Below, piece after piece: positions 35,906 through 48,129 of a DNA stretch of 64,000 nt. Both the position numbers and the translations under genes were made by a program. This DNA comes from Sambucus nigra (Eukaryota > Streptophyta > Magnoliopsida > Dipsacales > Adoxaceae): NCBI GenBank assembly GCA_949130495.1, contig OX422208.1, positions 686,727,702-686,791,701 of the forward strand. The letters are read 5' to 3'. The notes beneath the pieces are model-generated. The model searched no databases. It saw only the letters and a list, made by a program, of their open reading frames with translations, and was not told the DNA's origin. Numbering within the stretch: the stretch's first letter is position 1; each line of letters starts with the position of its first letter.

Positions 35906-37230
35906 TCACAAAGAATGAAATATATTGTAATCCAAAGGCTTAGTAAACATATCAGCGAGCTGCAAATCAGTAGGAAGATAATTAATTTCTAATTCCTTAG
36001 TCTCAACTAATTCGCGTATAAAATGATGTCTAATTTTTATATGTTTTGTTTGTGAGTGTTGAATAGGATTTTTAGAAATATTGATCGCGCTTTGATTATA
36101 ACAATAAAGATGCAGTTTGTTTTCTTGAATGCCATAATCATTTAGCATTTGCTTAAGCCAAAGTAATTGGACACAGCAGCTACCAGCAACTATGTATTCA
36201 GATTCAGTTGTAGATAAAGAAGTGCAGTTTTGTTTCTTACTACTCCATCCCACCAAATTGTTACCGATATAGTAACACGCTCCTGATGTGCTCTTACTAT
36301 CATCAGTACACCCTGCCCAGTCGGCATAAGTGTATCCTATTATAGTACTAGGAGTATCATTGGTGTACCAGAGTCCTAAATTTAGAGTGCCTTTTATGTA
36401 TTTAATGATTCTTTTTACACATACTGAGTGGATCTCTTTAGGATTATTTTGATAACGGGCACACATGCAAACAGCGTACATAATATCAGGATGCGAGGAA
36501 GTAAGGTACAGTAAGCTTCCTATCATACTACGATATGAAGTAGGATCTATGGATTTTCCACTCTCATCTTTAGATAATTTGACCATAGTAGTCATGGGAG
36601 TTCTAGCTTCTTTGGCACTTTTAAGCTCGAATTTTTTAACAAGCTCTAAAGCATATTTTGATTGTGAAACAAATAAACCATCTGCAGTCTATTTGACTTG
36701 AAAACTCTGGAAAAATTGCAACTCCCCAATAAGAGACATTTGAAATTCTTTATGCGTAATTTTAAAAAATGATTTAACTTCTGAAGGGGAAGTTGATCCA
36801 AAAATGATATCGTCGTCATATACTTGAGCTATAATAATATCATTGTCAAAATTTTTGACAAAAACAGTTTGATCATTTTCACCTCTCTTAAGGCCTTTAT
36901 CTAAGAGAAAGTTGGAAAGCCGCTCATACCAAGATCTTGGCGCTTATTTCAGGCCATATAATGCCTTTTTAAGACGATAAACATGATTTAGATACTGAGG
37001 GTCAATAAACCCTTTGGGTCGTTCAACATAGGCCTCTTCAGTCAAGATTCCATTAAGAAATGTTGATTTTACATCCATTTGGAAAAGCATAAAGTGCAAG
37101 TAATGGTCTATGGCAAAGAAAAGATAAACAGATTCTAAGTGAGTAACAGGAGCAAACGTCTCGTTAAAATCTATTCCTTCAATTTGAGAATATCCTTGGG
37201 CCACTAATTTGGTTTTTTTTTAACGATTAT
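35906..37230 (-). pseudogene. Element J reverse transcriptase and RNase H
   Basis: RT reads QGYSQIEGIDFNETFAPV, QMDVKSTFLNG and HVYRLKKALYGLK. The active site near 36815 is YDDDIIFGST; the family has YVDD, and the two aspartates remain. RNase H follows: TYADWAGCTDDSKSTSG, STTESEYIVA, HIKIRHHFIRE and QLADMFTKPL, the usual copia pol end. Stops at 36690, about 36940 and 37220 interrupt the frame. Otherwise it is well preserved. Confidence 0.93.
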
Positions 37231-37664
37231 CCCATTTTCATCAGTTTTATTTTTGAATAGCCAACGTGTTCCAATAACCTTTTTATGATCAGGCCAAGGT
37301 ACAAGATACCAAACATAATGAATAACAAATTGAAGAAGTTCTTCCTACATGGCAGAAATCCATTGAGGGTCATTCAATGCTTCATTTACATTCTTTGGTT
37401 CCACAAGGGAAACAAAACATGCATAATGAGCATAGTTTCTTAACTGAGATCTTTTACGTACAGGCTCATAATGGTTACCAACAACGTTATATATGGGATG
37501 ATCTTTAGAAACCTAGTTAGGTACTTCAGGTTTCTCAGTTGGTAAATAATCATCTATTTTTGGAGAGTCATTTTCTAAAATATTTTCAGACTCTTCCACA
37601 ATAGTTGGTTCTCCAGTCTTACTCTCAAAAGTATTGTCACTTACAATAATGTTTATGGATTCCA

Positions 37665-38330
37665 TTAAAGTCTTTGGGTGAATATTATAGACATGTTATG
37701 CTCTATTGTCAGGAGAATTCCTAGGAAGATAGCTTTATATCCACGAGTCTCAAATTTGGATAAGAGTTCTCTGTCTTTACAGATGTAACAAGTAATACCA
37801 AAAGTTCTAAGGTATTTAAGATTGGGCTTCTTCCCATACCATAGTTCGTAAGGAGTTTGTTTAGAATTCTTCCTAAGATATACCCTATTAATAATGTGAC
37901 ATGCAATACGAATTGATTCTACCCAAAAATATTTAGGTAAACACTTGGCATGAATAATAACATGTGCCATCTCTTGAAGGGTACGATTCTTTCGCTCGGT
38001 AATACCATTTTGTTGAGGAGTCTTAGGAGCACTAAATTCATGTTTGTAACCATTATAGTCACAATACTCTATAACACCTGTATCTATGAATTCTCCTCCT
38101 CTATCACTACAAATTCTATTTACTTGAGTGTCCTTCTCATTTTCAATACGAAGTAAGATTTTTAAAAAAAGTTCTGAAAGTATCTGACTTTTACTTTAAG
38201 AAGTCCACCCAAATAAACTTGGTGAAGTCATCTACCATAACTAGAATGTAACTGTGTCCTCATAGACTAACAGTACGAGAAGGACCCATTAGATCCATAT
38301 GGATAAGATCCATGGATTTAGAGGTAATGA
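37665..38330 (-). pseudogene. Element J integrase
   Basis: The core shows D in IHMDLMGPSRT, D in CSDRGGEF and E in QQNGITERKNRTLQEM, then HAKCLPKYFWVES, ACHIINR, YELWYGKKPNLKYLRTFG. The catalytic triad is present. Stops at about 38260 and frame shifts near 38170 and 37760 break it. The C-terminal part continues in pieces to about 37240. Confidence 0.9.
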
Positions 38331-38379
38331 TATCTTTAACTTTCTTATGAGGTGCCTTAACAATTTTTCCTTCCTAACA

Positions 38380-38910
38380 TGATCCAGAGACAATGTTAGA
38401 GATAGGTTCGATCTTTGGAATTCCTCTAACTATTTCTTGTGAAGACAATATACTAAGGCTATCGTAATTTATGTGACCCATCCTATTATGCCATATTTCA
38501 TTGTCATCTATTCTGGCAATGTTACAGACTTCAGTACTGTTCTGGACACTAAAAAGTTATCGGGAGTCCTGAGTCCTATAATTATGCACTCACCTTTTTC
38601 ATTTAAAATCTTGTAACTATTCTTTGAAAAGGTGACATTATGATTTGAGTCATAAAATTGCGAGATACTAAGTAGATTAGCCTTAAGACCTTTTACTAGA
38701 AGAACATTTTCAAGCACAGATATTCCTTCTTCTTGGAATGTTCCTTTAGCAATGATTTGAGATAATACACCATCCCCGAAAATAACTTTTCCTCTAGCAA
38801 ATATGGTTTTGTTTAAAAGCTTTGTATCATCCCCAATCATATATTTTTAACACCCAAAGTCTAAATACCAACCAAAAGGAGTATGTTCAGCTTTTAAAGC
38901 AGTAATCACA
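38380..38910 (-). pseudogene. Element J protease and gag-pre-integrase domain
   Basis: The protease starts WYLDFGC, where the family has WYLDSGC. The serine next to the catalytic aspartate is phenylalanine, and a stop follows at once (near 38850). Then GDGVLSQIIAKGTF and the NVLLVKGLKANLLSISQF motif appear, followed by the zinc-type IWHNRMGHINYDSLSIL of the pre-integrase domain. Solo LTR K ends the frame at 38911; the upstream part resumes at 40222. Confidence 0.88.
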
Positions 38911-40221
38911 TGTAACACCCCGCCCGGGGAGAGCGAGCAGCGCGCTACTATCGAAAAAACTAATCAAATCCACAATATAGACAAGGTATAGAGCATCTAA
39001 ATCCCACAACAACAAAAGGGAACTACAAATCTCAATCTCTTCCAATAAAAATACAACAATTCTCTCAAAATAAACCAACTAACTATCTCGAAAAAAATTA
39101 CATCTCCAATGCTCTATACATCAAAATAAAAAAATTCAAGTCTACTCCCTTGTATTAAAATCTTCACAAAATTATCCTCGCTAAAATCAATCTCCATAGC
39201 GCCCCAAAATCAGCACTAACCTGCCCCTAAGAGAAAATATGGGGAAGTACACAATACGACATGAAAAATTCTCAACAATTATTAGCGGTGAATAAAACGT
39301 AACAATACGAATAAAAATATTCAAATCAAATTTGAATCTCAATAGCATTTGTATCAATATAATTTCTCAACAACACATTAATCAGAGTCACCAGTCCTCA
39401 CCATACCGCTCCATAATTTATCAAGTAACCAGAAAAGGAGTCTTGGCCGATGCCTAACATCAGTGCCATATTAAAATCTCATGACAACATGCCCAACACA
39501 ATAATAATACCACATGAATCAAAATCAGATTCCAACAAGTAGTTTCAGATTTCTAAAAGAATTTAACAATTCAAATATGAGTCAATAATCACATGAAACC
39601 AAAGGGAGAAACACTCGCGAGATTTAGGAGTATATTACGTAAAACCCCATACCTTAAACCACCAACAAGAACCAACAACAATCTGCCCAGAACTCACAGA
39701 ATAAGCCATCAAAACAGTCCACAAAGATCACTAAAAACTCCTCCAAGAACAACCTCAAAATATCCCCAAGAACACCTCCAAAAACCTAAGGTTCAATGCA
39801 TAAATTAAAGGGGCAAAGTGTGTATAAAAGAGAGGAATGAAAAACATGTTTGCTGCCAAAAAAACCAAAAAGGGTCACCCACGACCTTATTTTATAAGGC
39901 AAAACCAAAAGAGTTAGAAACAAAACAAACTCTCAAAAATTATTGCAGGGCACATTTTCTGAAGGCATCGATCGATTGATGCCCAGGCGTCGATCGATTG
40001 ATCACCCCGGAAAACTGACAGTTTCCCTTAAAAATGCCTATAAGGCAAAATATTAAAAATTCCACTAAAAATCCATTTTAAATCCGATTTCAATTCCGCT
40101 TGAAGTTCTAATCTTCTAAAATCATAACCAACATATTTAATTAATAAAAAATTTAAAATTTAAAATTTTATTTTTCCTCTATATTTTGAAAATACCCTAA
40201 AAAATTAGGCGGGTTGTTACA
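38911..40221. repeat. Solo LTR K, inserted in element J
   Basis: Limits TGTAACACCCCGCC and GGCGGGTTGTTACA, flanked by a perfect 5-bp duplication, tcaca (38906-38910, 40222-40226). TG...CA ends with a 5-bp duplication and no internal gene fit an LTR left by recombination between two LTRs. Removing it restores the J reading frame (KCNIV to ITALKAEH). It carries two ATCGATCGATTGAT motifs (39965-40003). Confidence 0.85.
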
Positions 40222-42710
40222 TCACAATGTTACACTTCATCTGGGGCAATCGCTCATCTTTTCTAACCCAAATAGCTCTTGTTTTTGTTTTGCACATATT
40301 TTCTCTCATTTGATAAAACTTGCGAGCAATAGATTTTTGTTGAAAAATATTTTGCGCATGCATTTGATTTTTATGGAGGACATGAGCACTTGGTTTAGAA
40401 AAGTGCCTAGGAATTCCTCTTGTAAATGATCTTTTAGGTCTGGTCTTTCTCTTTCTATAATTAGAGATTTTATCTAGTTGTTTAGGTAGAACATAATTGC
40501 TACGGCTTCTCCTAGAGTAGTTAAAGTTTTGGTATAAAGGAGTATTACAAATAGGATTAACTAAACGTCTAGAGTAGCAACCTTCGAAAGAATATCCGTA
40601 TATATCAATATAAGAGCAATACAGATTGATTGAAGAGGGTATCTCCTTAGGAAAGTTTCTAAACATAGGTTTTATGGGATTTTGAAGTTGAACCTTATTC
40701 CTAGGGAGTACAGTTTGAAACGTAGAATCACTTTTCCTAATCGAAGGGCAAACGTATTTAGCCTTAAGTAGACTATCACACTTAGAGTGACTTGATTCCC
40801 GAATATCAAACTTTTGTTATTTTTTTATCAAACTCATCACATAGGTATTGAAAATATGGAAAGGTTTCCATAGGTCTTTTGCCACATGACACAAACTTAA
40901 TTGATTCAAAGTTTTTAATTTGTGTCTTTGAATTTGGGCAAAATTATATTCCAGTTCGATCATCAGAATTGGTTTTTGAATCAGCAACAAAATCATCAAA
41001 ACAATTGGAATTATGTTCAAACTTAGCAAATTTTTTGAAAATAGTTGTTGCCTTTTCTTTAGCTTGTTCCAATTCTAATAATGTCCCTTTATATTTTTTC
41101 TCCAGAGTTTCATTTGTTTCAATCAAAATTTTCAATTTTTGATCAAAAATTTTAACTACATTTTCATAAGTTAGACATTGGGTAGTATACTCTTTAGCAT
41201 TAAGTTTAACCATTAGACTTAGCTCTTTTAGTTTCTTAGTGAGGTCTTTAACTGTCTTCTCTAGTCTAGAGCTTTTGTTGAGAGTTTTGGCATAAAGTTT
41301 GTGAACATCAGGGAGGTCTTCAGTGTCCGAATCACTAAGTGTAGTGTGTGAAGTGACCCCTAAGGATTCAATTCTTGAACTCACACACACATTGTCATCG
41401 TCATTATCGCTTTCCCTTTGACTCACACACCCCGCTGTAGAACTAGAAATGTTCTCAGAAATTAAAGCATCTAAGCCAGTAGCAGCATGATTCATAACAA
41501 CAGAAGTAGAACTACTAGCATCATTCTCATACTTAGGCACATGCATATCATCATTATAGATTATCTTGGCAAAGAAAGACATGAAAGGATCAAAAACATC
41601 TGATGACTCAGGTTCCTCATTATCAGAATCAATTGAATCATCCCATGTCATGCAATTGTTGGCCCTAGTATGTTTATTGGCCTTGTTCAAGTTAATTCTA
41701 CAATCTTGTGCTATATGACGTAATTTTCAGCATCTAAAACATTCAATATTCTTGAACTCTTTGTTAGGTCTCGTATAAATGTCCTTGTGATATTTGTCTT
41801 GACCTTTCTCATGATGTTTGTGATTAGACTGAGTTGAATAATTTGACTTGCCTTGTCTGGTTTCCATTTTATTTCTAAATTTCACAATCTTCTTAAACTG
41901 CTTTGACATCAAGGTAATCTAATTATTCAAACTATCTATATCACGATCCTCATCAGAATCATTATTAGGAATATTAAGCATAGGTTTTATCAGCTTAAAA
42001 GAAAAACTCAAGTTGGAACTAGTCCGTTTCCTATGAGACCGAGTTAACTGTTTCTTGAATTCTAGTTCCATTACCACAGTTCTCAGTTTACTACTGAGTA
42101 ATTCAGGAGTGAGATTTTGATCACTCATTTCCTCAATAAAATATCTTTTGTTATCAAATTTTTGTGGCAATGACCTTAGAATTTTCGAAACAATTTCATG
42201 TCTATCATAAGTTATCCCATTAGAGTTTAATTTGCTCACAATGTCAGTCAAATTCATGAAAAAGTCATCAAATGATTCAGAATGTGACATAATTAAAGAG
42301 TTATACTACTGGATAAGCATCTATGTTTTAGCAGCCTTAACTCTAGTGTCACCTTCATGTGTAGTAACCAGTGTATCCCAAGCTTCCTTAGAAGTGGTAC
42401 AAGATGAGATCCTTTTGAACTCATGTTCATTTATATACATAAAAATGGCATTCTTGCCTTTGTTATTGTTCAGAGAGGATTGCTTTTCTTCTCGAGTGAA
42501 TTCACTTAATACTTTCTTAATCCTCTCATTGTTTCCTTCAGTGGTTGGTTTAGTAAAATAAGTATATCCATTTTCAACAATGTCCCAAACATCATCTCCT
42601 AAGGTTCCTTGTATGATATCAACCATCCTTACTTTCCAATAAGGAAAGTTATTTCCATCAAAGAGAGGGGGTCTGGTCATGTTACCAAATCTTTCAGATT
42701 TCTCGTCCAT
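40222..42710 (-). pseudogene. Element J gag
   Basis: The start MDEKSERFGNMTRPPLFDG at 42710, about 60 bases after the primer site, opens the copia gag with NFPYWKVRM. UBN2-type continuation: SHSESFDDFFMNLTDIVSKL and LRSLPQKFDNK. A zinc knuckle near 41715 reads CFRC.KLRHIAQDC with a stop inside it. An acidic segment with coiled coil (40944-41690) and a basic tail (40217-40666) reach the K insertion. Stops lie at 42320, 41915, 41715 and between 40670 and 40940. It would form the particle and bind RNA. Confidence 0.88.
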
Positions 42711-42768
42711 TGTTTGATTTTAAGAAAGATATTTTAGAAACACAAGATCTTTAAAGAAAATTTCCAAA

Positions 42769-42782
42769 GCTCTGATACCAAT
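42769..42782 (-). other. Primer-binding site of element J
   Basis: Minus strand ATTGGTATCAGAGC, a perfect match to the initiator-Met primer site, two bases from the LTR. Confidence 0.92.
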
Positions 42783-44741
42783 TGAAAGGATGTTACTTAA
42801 GTCGTTTAATTCAAGATTAAACTGTCTAAGTAACTCCGAACTGTTTTTTGGGGAAACTCTTTTCTTTAAATCAAACAGATTAATCACAAGATGTGATTAA
42901 TAAAAATATGTACGAGATATGTTAAACAAAACTAAAACTATTTAAATCAAGTTAAATCAGCACACTGACAAGAATGAGAAGAGGAGATGTATAAAGATTA
43001 AGTACACACAGATTTTAACGTGATAAAACCTCACCCAACTGTGTAAACATCCACGGTGAATTTTAAGTCACAAACCAAAAATCCACTAAAATAAAATATA
43101 TAAGTTACAAACTATTTAACACACATGCAAACAAAACAGACCTATACAATTTTAGAATATGTACCCACTAGTTTGATTCTAACTTATCTAAAGTTCTGAT
43201 GTCGATGTGGCTTTCTCAGCTTGCTAACTTCTCCACACTTTGTTCCATCTTTACGTCGGCCCATGACGTTTCAAGATCTTATAGCCAACACTTCTTATGT
43301 TGTAGTGTGACAAGTGTTTGTGACAGTGTTCTAACACATGAATGTACACACACACACTTATTTACACAAACAAGTCCCATCAAATTACAGAACATATCTA
43401 AATGATAATATTTTTAATTTCTCTCTTCTTTAGAAACCACATACTTTGTTGATCTTTCAAATTAACCCAGAATCCAAGGTTACCTTGCTCGGAAGACTGC
43501 CAATATCTTAAACATTTTCAGGAGGTTTTGAAAATATTTTTGAAATCGTAAACCACCGATAGCGATTCCAACAAGATCAGAAGTCTTGTTTCATAAGAAC
43601 TAGAAACAATAAAGAATTTGTTGATTCTTGAGTTGTGAAAAACATTTACAAAAAAAATAATCAACAAATACGATTTCTCAAGATGAGAAACTAAATAATG
43701 AAGATCTAAGTGTAATAAGACATAAAATAACAAGATCTACTGTTTCTATGGAAAAAAATAGAGATCAAATTGAAATATCTAAGTTGGTTACAAGATCTCA
43801 AACTCAGAGGATTCAACCCACGAACAAGCTTCAAACCATTACCAAAATAACTCTCAAACACTCGGGTTTGGTTTTGGATCTAAAATGAGTTTAGGGTTTA
43901 TCAAAATTAGGGTTTGTTTTCTCTCTCTGGTTTCTCTCTATCTTTCTCTCTCTCTTTTCTCTCTTCTCTTTCTCTTCTCTTAGTTGGACGAACTGGCAAA
44001 AGTTTTTAAAATGCAAAGGCTCAACCTCCTTTTATACTAAGCAAGGAAGGTTCGAGAGAATCATATCAAATCAATGGCTGAGATTTGGTCTTGGCCATTT
44101 GACTTCCATCCAACGGTTTAACATTAGTGGTGGATTAAACGTCCTTTGATTGATCTATAGGGGTTTCATAGGAATTGGGATAAAATGCATGCAAAACGTC
44201 GATTAACTAGATCCAAGGGCTGAGATTGCAAACAGGTTCTGAGTCTATCAATAAACACAAATCAGGCCATTGTGACGATGACAGGTGTAGGGCTCAGATG
44301 AAGCCAAAAACGCGTATACAAAGTTAATTACAAACACACGCTGAAGTCTCAAGCGCTTTCAAATTCTACCCAACTAAACATTCAGTTAAGAAATGATAAA
44401 ATCATTATTATCATAATGACGCCAAATGTTTTAAAACCCAACTTTTAATTTCTTAAAAATCAGTTAAAAATTGTTTAAAAAATCCCAAAAATTATTAAAC
44501 ACTTATTTAAAAAGGAATTAACTCACACACAAGCAAATGATGCAATATATAATATGTATGCAATCCTAGTGTGTGTGATGATTGAGAATTTACCTTTAAG
44601 TGAATCAATTGAGGCATCATGAGAAGAATATGAGGTTCTTTGGTATCTACGGGATAGGACACAAATTTTGTCACAATTTCCAAACTAGATGAGCACTAAT
44701 GCAATGTAGACTCAAGTGAGTCAAGAGTATAAGGTGCTTCA
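42783..44741 (-). repeat. Element J 5' LTR
   Basis: Pair of 33609-35557 with scattered differences and a roughly 24-base insertion near 44505-44535. The TATA box is at 44029-44037. Confidence 0.92.
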
Positions 44742-44749
44742 ATACCACA

Positions 44750-45357
44750 TGTAAAACTATTTTTAAGAACACCATAATATTAATCAAGAAAACATTAATT
44801 TGATTAAATTTTCACATACAAATGTTCTTAATAAAAGGATCTTGGATCTTCATGATTACCACATTTAAATGTTATGCGGAACATAAATGGTGTTAAAATA
44901 ACATACTTCCATTATTGTCACAACTAGAAATATTGACACAGCAGTCAACCTTAACGATGTCTGATCAGGCTGAATTTTGGAACACCGCTTCATCTTGTAT
45001 GTAGCAAAAACATACACCAATGTCGACGTATTCATTATGGTTAGATCTCCTAATATGGCAAAAAACTATTTCGAAATTTTACTCTTATTGAGAATTTAGA
45101 TTTCTCTCCCATTCCTATAATTTCATAATGTTGTCTTTCTAGAGTGTCTGAATGATGGAAATCAGTCATTTATTTATAGGCAGAGGCAGAACCTAAATCT
45201 CCAACAGTCACTTAATATCAACCGTCCATCAAGATAGATGCCCAAGAGTCCTTTTGATTCTTAGTATTTGGAGTACCCTTTCATTAACCAAAACGACTCT
45301 TAGAATTAATCTAATTATGGAGCCAATAATGGAGAATTATATAAAATAATTCTAACA
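44750..45357 (-). repeat. Element I 5' LTR
   Basis: Starts TGTAAAACTA and ends TCTAACA. Only eight bases separate it from the J LTR (atacc duplication plus aca). The TATA box is at about 45170-45180. A gaatt duplication follows. Confidence 0.88.
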
Positions 45358-46266
45358 GAATTTTCCAAGTGTGTGTATTTTGTGAGGATTGTAGACATAG
45401 GTGGGGTGATGTCATTGTGGTGGGGTGGGGGCAGTGTCAGGGTTTGGTGTGGGGGGAGGGCGTTGAAGAATAAATGAGTTTATTTTTGGGAGCTTGACAA
45501 TTAACTTCTATTTACGTAAAATATTTTTTAAGAGGCTCAATCATAATTGCTTTTCTTAATAGGTACTTTTTATACATACAGTGAATATTCACTATATGTT
45601 TATAAATAGGACATTCAACCAAATATATTTTTTCATGGGAGCTGTTGGAGTAAAAAAAAATGAGAGTACCTATTGAACTACAAACTTAGTAAACGAGACT
45701 AATTGGTAAAAACCCCTTTATTTTTTTATTTTTTTTTGGGGGGGGGGCAGTTTTTTTTGATTTTTCTGTATTTATTAATTGTTTTCAATTAGCAATGGAT
45801 TTTTTCATTTCTTAACCATTTTTGAGTTTTTCGTATTATTTTAATTCGAGATAACATTTGATATTATACTTAACGTTTTTTTTAACATTTTGTATTAAAG
45901 TCTAATCCTAAGTTTTTTTCGCTTTAAGATGGTTTCGGTTTAAGTTGGTTTTGATTTTGGTCGGAAGATGATGGTTAGTTGGCTTGGCTGATTTGAGTTA
46001 GTTTTGGTTTTGGTTGGAAGAAGGTAAGTTTGATCGAAGTTGCCTTTTTTTTTAAATATGATGGTTGGTTAGTAATTAATTTAGTTGGTATCGATTTTGG
46101 TTTGCGATGGTTTTGGTCTAAGATGGTTTTGGTCGACGACTTGGAGTAGAAAAGGGAGGGGCATGGAGAAGAAGAGGGAGATGAGGGGAGGGGTTTTCGA
46201 TTTTAATATTGCCGTAAGATTGTAAAATGACAGGTTTCCAAACAATAGTATTTATATTTAAGTGTT

Positions 46267-46269
<3 letters not shown>

Positions 46270-46337
<68 letters not shown>
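46270..46337. repeat. (AT)n microsatellite in the right arm of H
   Basis: About 34 uninterrupted AT units. A second, shorter AT run lies at 46706-46729, outside H. From 46544 to 46972 I see no other feature. Confidence 0.95.
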
Positions 46338-46341
<4 letters not shown>

Positions 46342-46972
46342 TTTATAAAATATACTGGATTGGTTCTAGATCGGTTCGGATTGGATTTATAGAGGAATCG
46401 AGAATCGAACCGAAAACCTCAATTTTTGTTTTTTGGAACCGGAACCAAACTAATAGTCTAAAAAATCAAACCAAACCAACCCAATACAACCGGTTCGGTT
46501 TGGTTCGATTTATTGATTTTTTCGATTCCATTGTGCACCCATAATGGGTGATATCACTACAGGTTCCCACCAAAACATCACACGACCTATAACATTCTTA
46601 TCAGAAAAAAAAACATATCCTTGTCCTTTCTAAACTAATAACTACAACTGAAATGAAGATAATACAAAGGAAAATTAAAAAATTAAAATGAGTAAAATGC
46701 TAAAATATATATATATATATATATATATAATTCACATCAGTTTAAACCCCAAGTTTTTAACACCTCTTTGGATAGCTTGAGAGATATGTGAGGAGGATTC
46801 CTTCTAAGGCTATGGTTTTGGGTGAGAGGTGAGGTATTTTCCCTTTCATCTATGAGTAGTGCTTAAAGATGGAAGAGAGATGAGTGTGTGAGTGTTTCAT
46901 GTATTGTGGGTGTTCTCTATGTTTCGTGTGGGGATTTCTCATCAAGTTATACTCGGAGCGAGATACACCAGG

Positions 46973-47480
46973 CATTACTCCATATACCGATAATGGTCAC
47001 AAGAGGTGGGTCAGAGTCCAAATTCGTGACTAAGGGTCACGGTTCATATCCGTGACCACATTAAAAATACCGTGACCACATTAAAAATTATGTGACCAAG
47101 GCCAGTGGTGACTTAGATAATACAATGATCACGGCTCTAGACCATGACCAACATTATCACGGCTTCAGACCGTGATCCAATCATAACCCATATGGAGAGA
47201 AACTTGGTTCGAGTTTTGTCAAGCATCGTGGCACAGTTTCAGACCATGAACAAATCGTGACAAAACTTAGTGAGGTGTAGTCACGGTTTTGAACTGTGCC
47301 CTTTAATAGTGACATCAATTGTATTTGACTTGGTCACGACCCACTGGTCACAATTTAGGACTATGACCAAGTGTGGGTGACTATAAGGTTCACGACTAGG
47401 GATTGTGACCATTTATGGTCACCCATTACAATATAATTGGTTACATGATTGGTCACGGTCGTGAGACATGACCATTTGTC
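46973..47480 (+). repeat. CACTA terminal and subterminal repeats of L
   Basis: Many copies of GTCACGGT..., ...CCGTGACC and variants lie on both strands, spaced about 20-60 bases (for example around 47035, 47060, 47150, 47280, 47455). In CACTA elements such repeats bind the transposase. A (CT)n run (47526-47554) and a (TG)n run (47650-47702) follow before the coding region. Confidence 0.75.
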
Positions 47481-47522
47481 TGATATAAGTAAAAAACCCC
47501 AGTCTTTCATGTCATTTCATCG

Positions 47523-47558
<36 letters not shown>

Positions 47559-47647
47559 TGCTCTTTGCTCACTGTCTCTCTCGCACTTGCGCTAACATCT
47601 CTCTCTCTCTCAACGGTAAAACTCCATATATCTCTCTATATGTTTTG

Positions 47648-47705
<58 letters not shown>

Positions 47706-47796
47706 CCTAACTTAACAAAAAAAGCCTTAACTTAATCTAACAGGAAAATATATAAATCCTAACTTAATCTAACATCTACACACTATATGTGTTTAT

Positions 47797-48011
47797 GTAT
47801 ATACATGAAATTAGACCCATTTGATTGTGTAAATGTGAAATTGATATTAAAATTAGGTATATACATGAAATTGGACCCATTTGGTTGTGTAAATATGAAA
47901 TTGATATTGAAATTGGGTATATACATAAAATTTGACCCATTTTGTTGTGTGGATATGAAACTGATATTGAAGTTGGGTATATACATGAAATTGAACCTAT
48001 TTGGTTGTGTA
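47797..48011. repeat. 60-bp tandem repeat, about 3.6 copies
   Basis: The period is exactly 60: GTATATACATGAAATTGGACC begins at 47797, 47857, 47917 and 47977. Because 60 is a multiple of three, both strands stay open across it, giving false repeated-peptide frames. It sits just upstream of the CACTA genes. Confidence 0.9.
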
Positions 48012-48129
48012 ATTTCTGTACATTTATTTTTTATTTATACCCATTTTGTGTAATTTGATACGATAGTATAGTTTCACATGTTTTTATATTTCATACTCAT
48101 TAAAATAGTGATTTTATAATTAATTACAC

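Larger units (their letters stand above)
33609..44741 (-). mobile_element. Ty1/copia element J (SIRE-like), inserted in the primer site of I
   Basis: LTRs 33609-35557 (1949 bp) and 42783-44741 (1959 bp) have TGAA...TTCA ends and a perfect target duplication, atacc (33604-33608, 44742-44746). A perfect TGGTATCAGAGC primer site, gag, protease, integrase, RT and RNase H follow in copia order on the minus strand. The gag and integrase motifs resemble the SIRE lineage. A solo LTR (K) splits the gag-protease junction. Stops and a changed protease active site make it inactive. Confidence 0.93.
29415..45357 (-). mobile_element. Non-coding LTR element I (607-bp LTRs), inserted in H
   Basis: Direct LTRs 29415-30021 and 44750-45357 are flanked by a perfect 5-bp duplication, gaatt (29410-29414, 45358-45362). 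A purine tract follows the left LTR and a primer site TGGTATCAGTTCC precedes the right one, so it reads on the minus strand. Without the nested element J its interior is only 3.6 kb (30022-33608) and has no gag or pol frame. It is a large non-autonomous derivative, probably of copia type. Confidence 0.85.
28558..46543. mobile_element. TIR DNA element H (about 2.0 kb, non-autonomous), host of the nest
   Basis: The left end GGGTGCACAGG and right end ...TGTGCACCC are inverted. Both ends carry subterminal TTTGGTTTGG / CCAAACCAAACC runs. Removing element I leaves about 2.0 kb (28558-29414 and 45358-46543) with no transposase frame and an (AT)n tract at 46270-46337. A possible target duplication is gggttata (28550-28557) against gggtgata (46546-46553). 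The ends resemble hAT-type non-autonomous elements; the superfamily is not certain. Confidence 0.5.

Noticed and set aside
38911..40221. Solo LTR K as a TIR DNA transposon (TGTAACACCC inverted ends)
   Set aside because: TG...CA ends, 5-bp duplication and lack of any transposase fit an LTR better; short inverted ends are normal for LTRs.
47783..48053. Repeated-peptide frames on both strands
   Set aside because: Produced by a 60-bp tandem repeat whose period is a multiple of three; low-complexity, no start context, no homologous domain seen.
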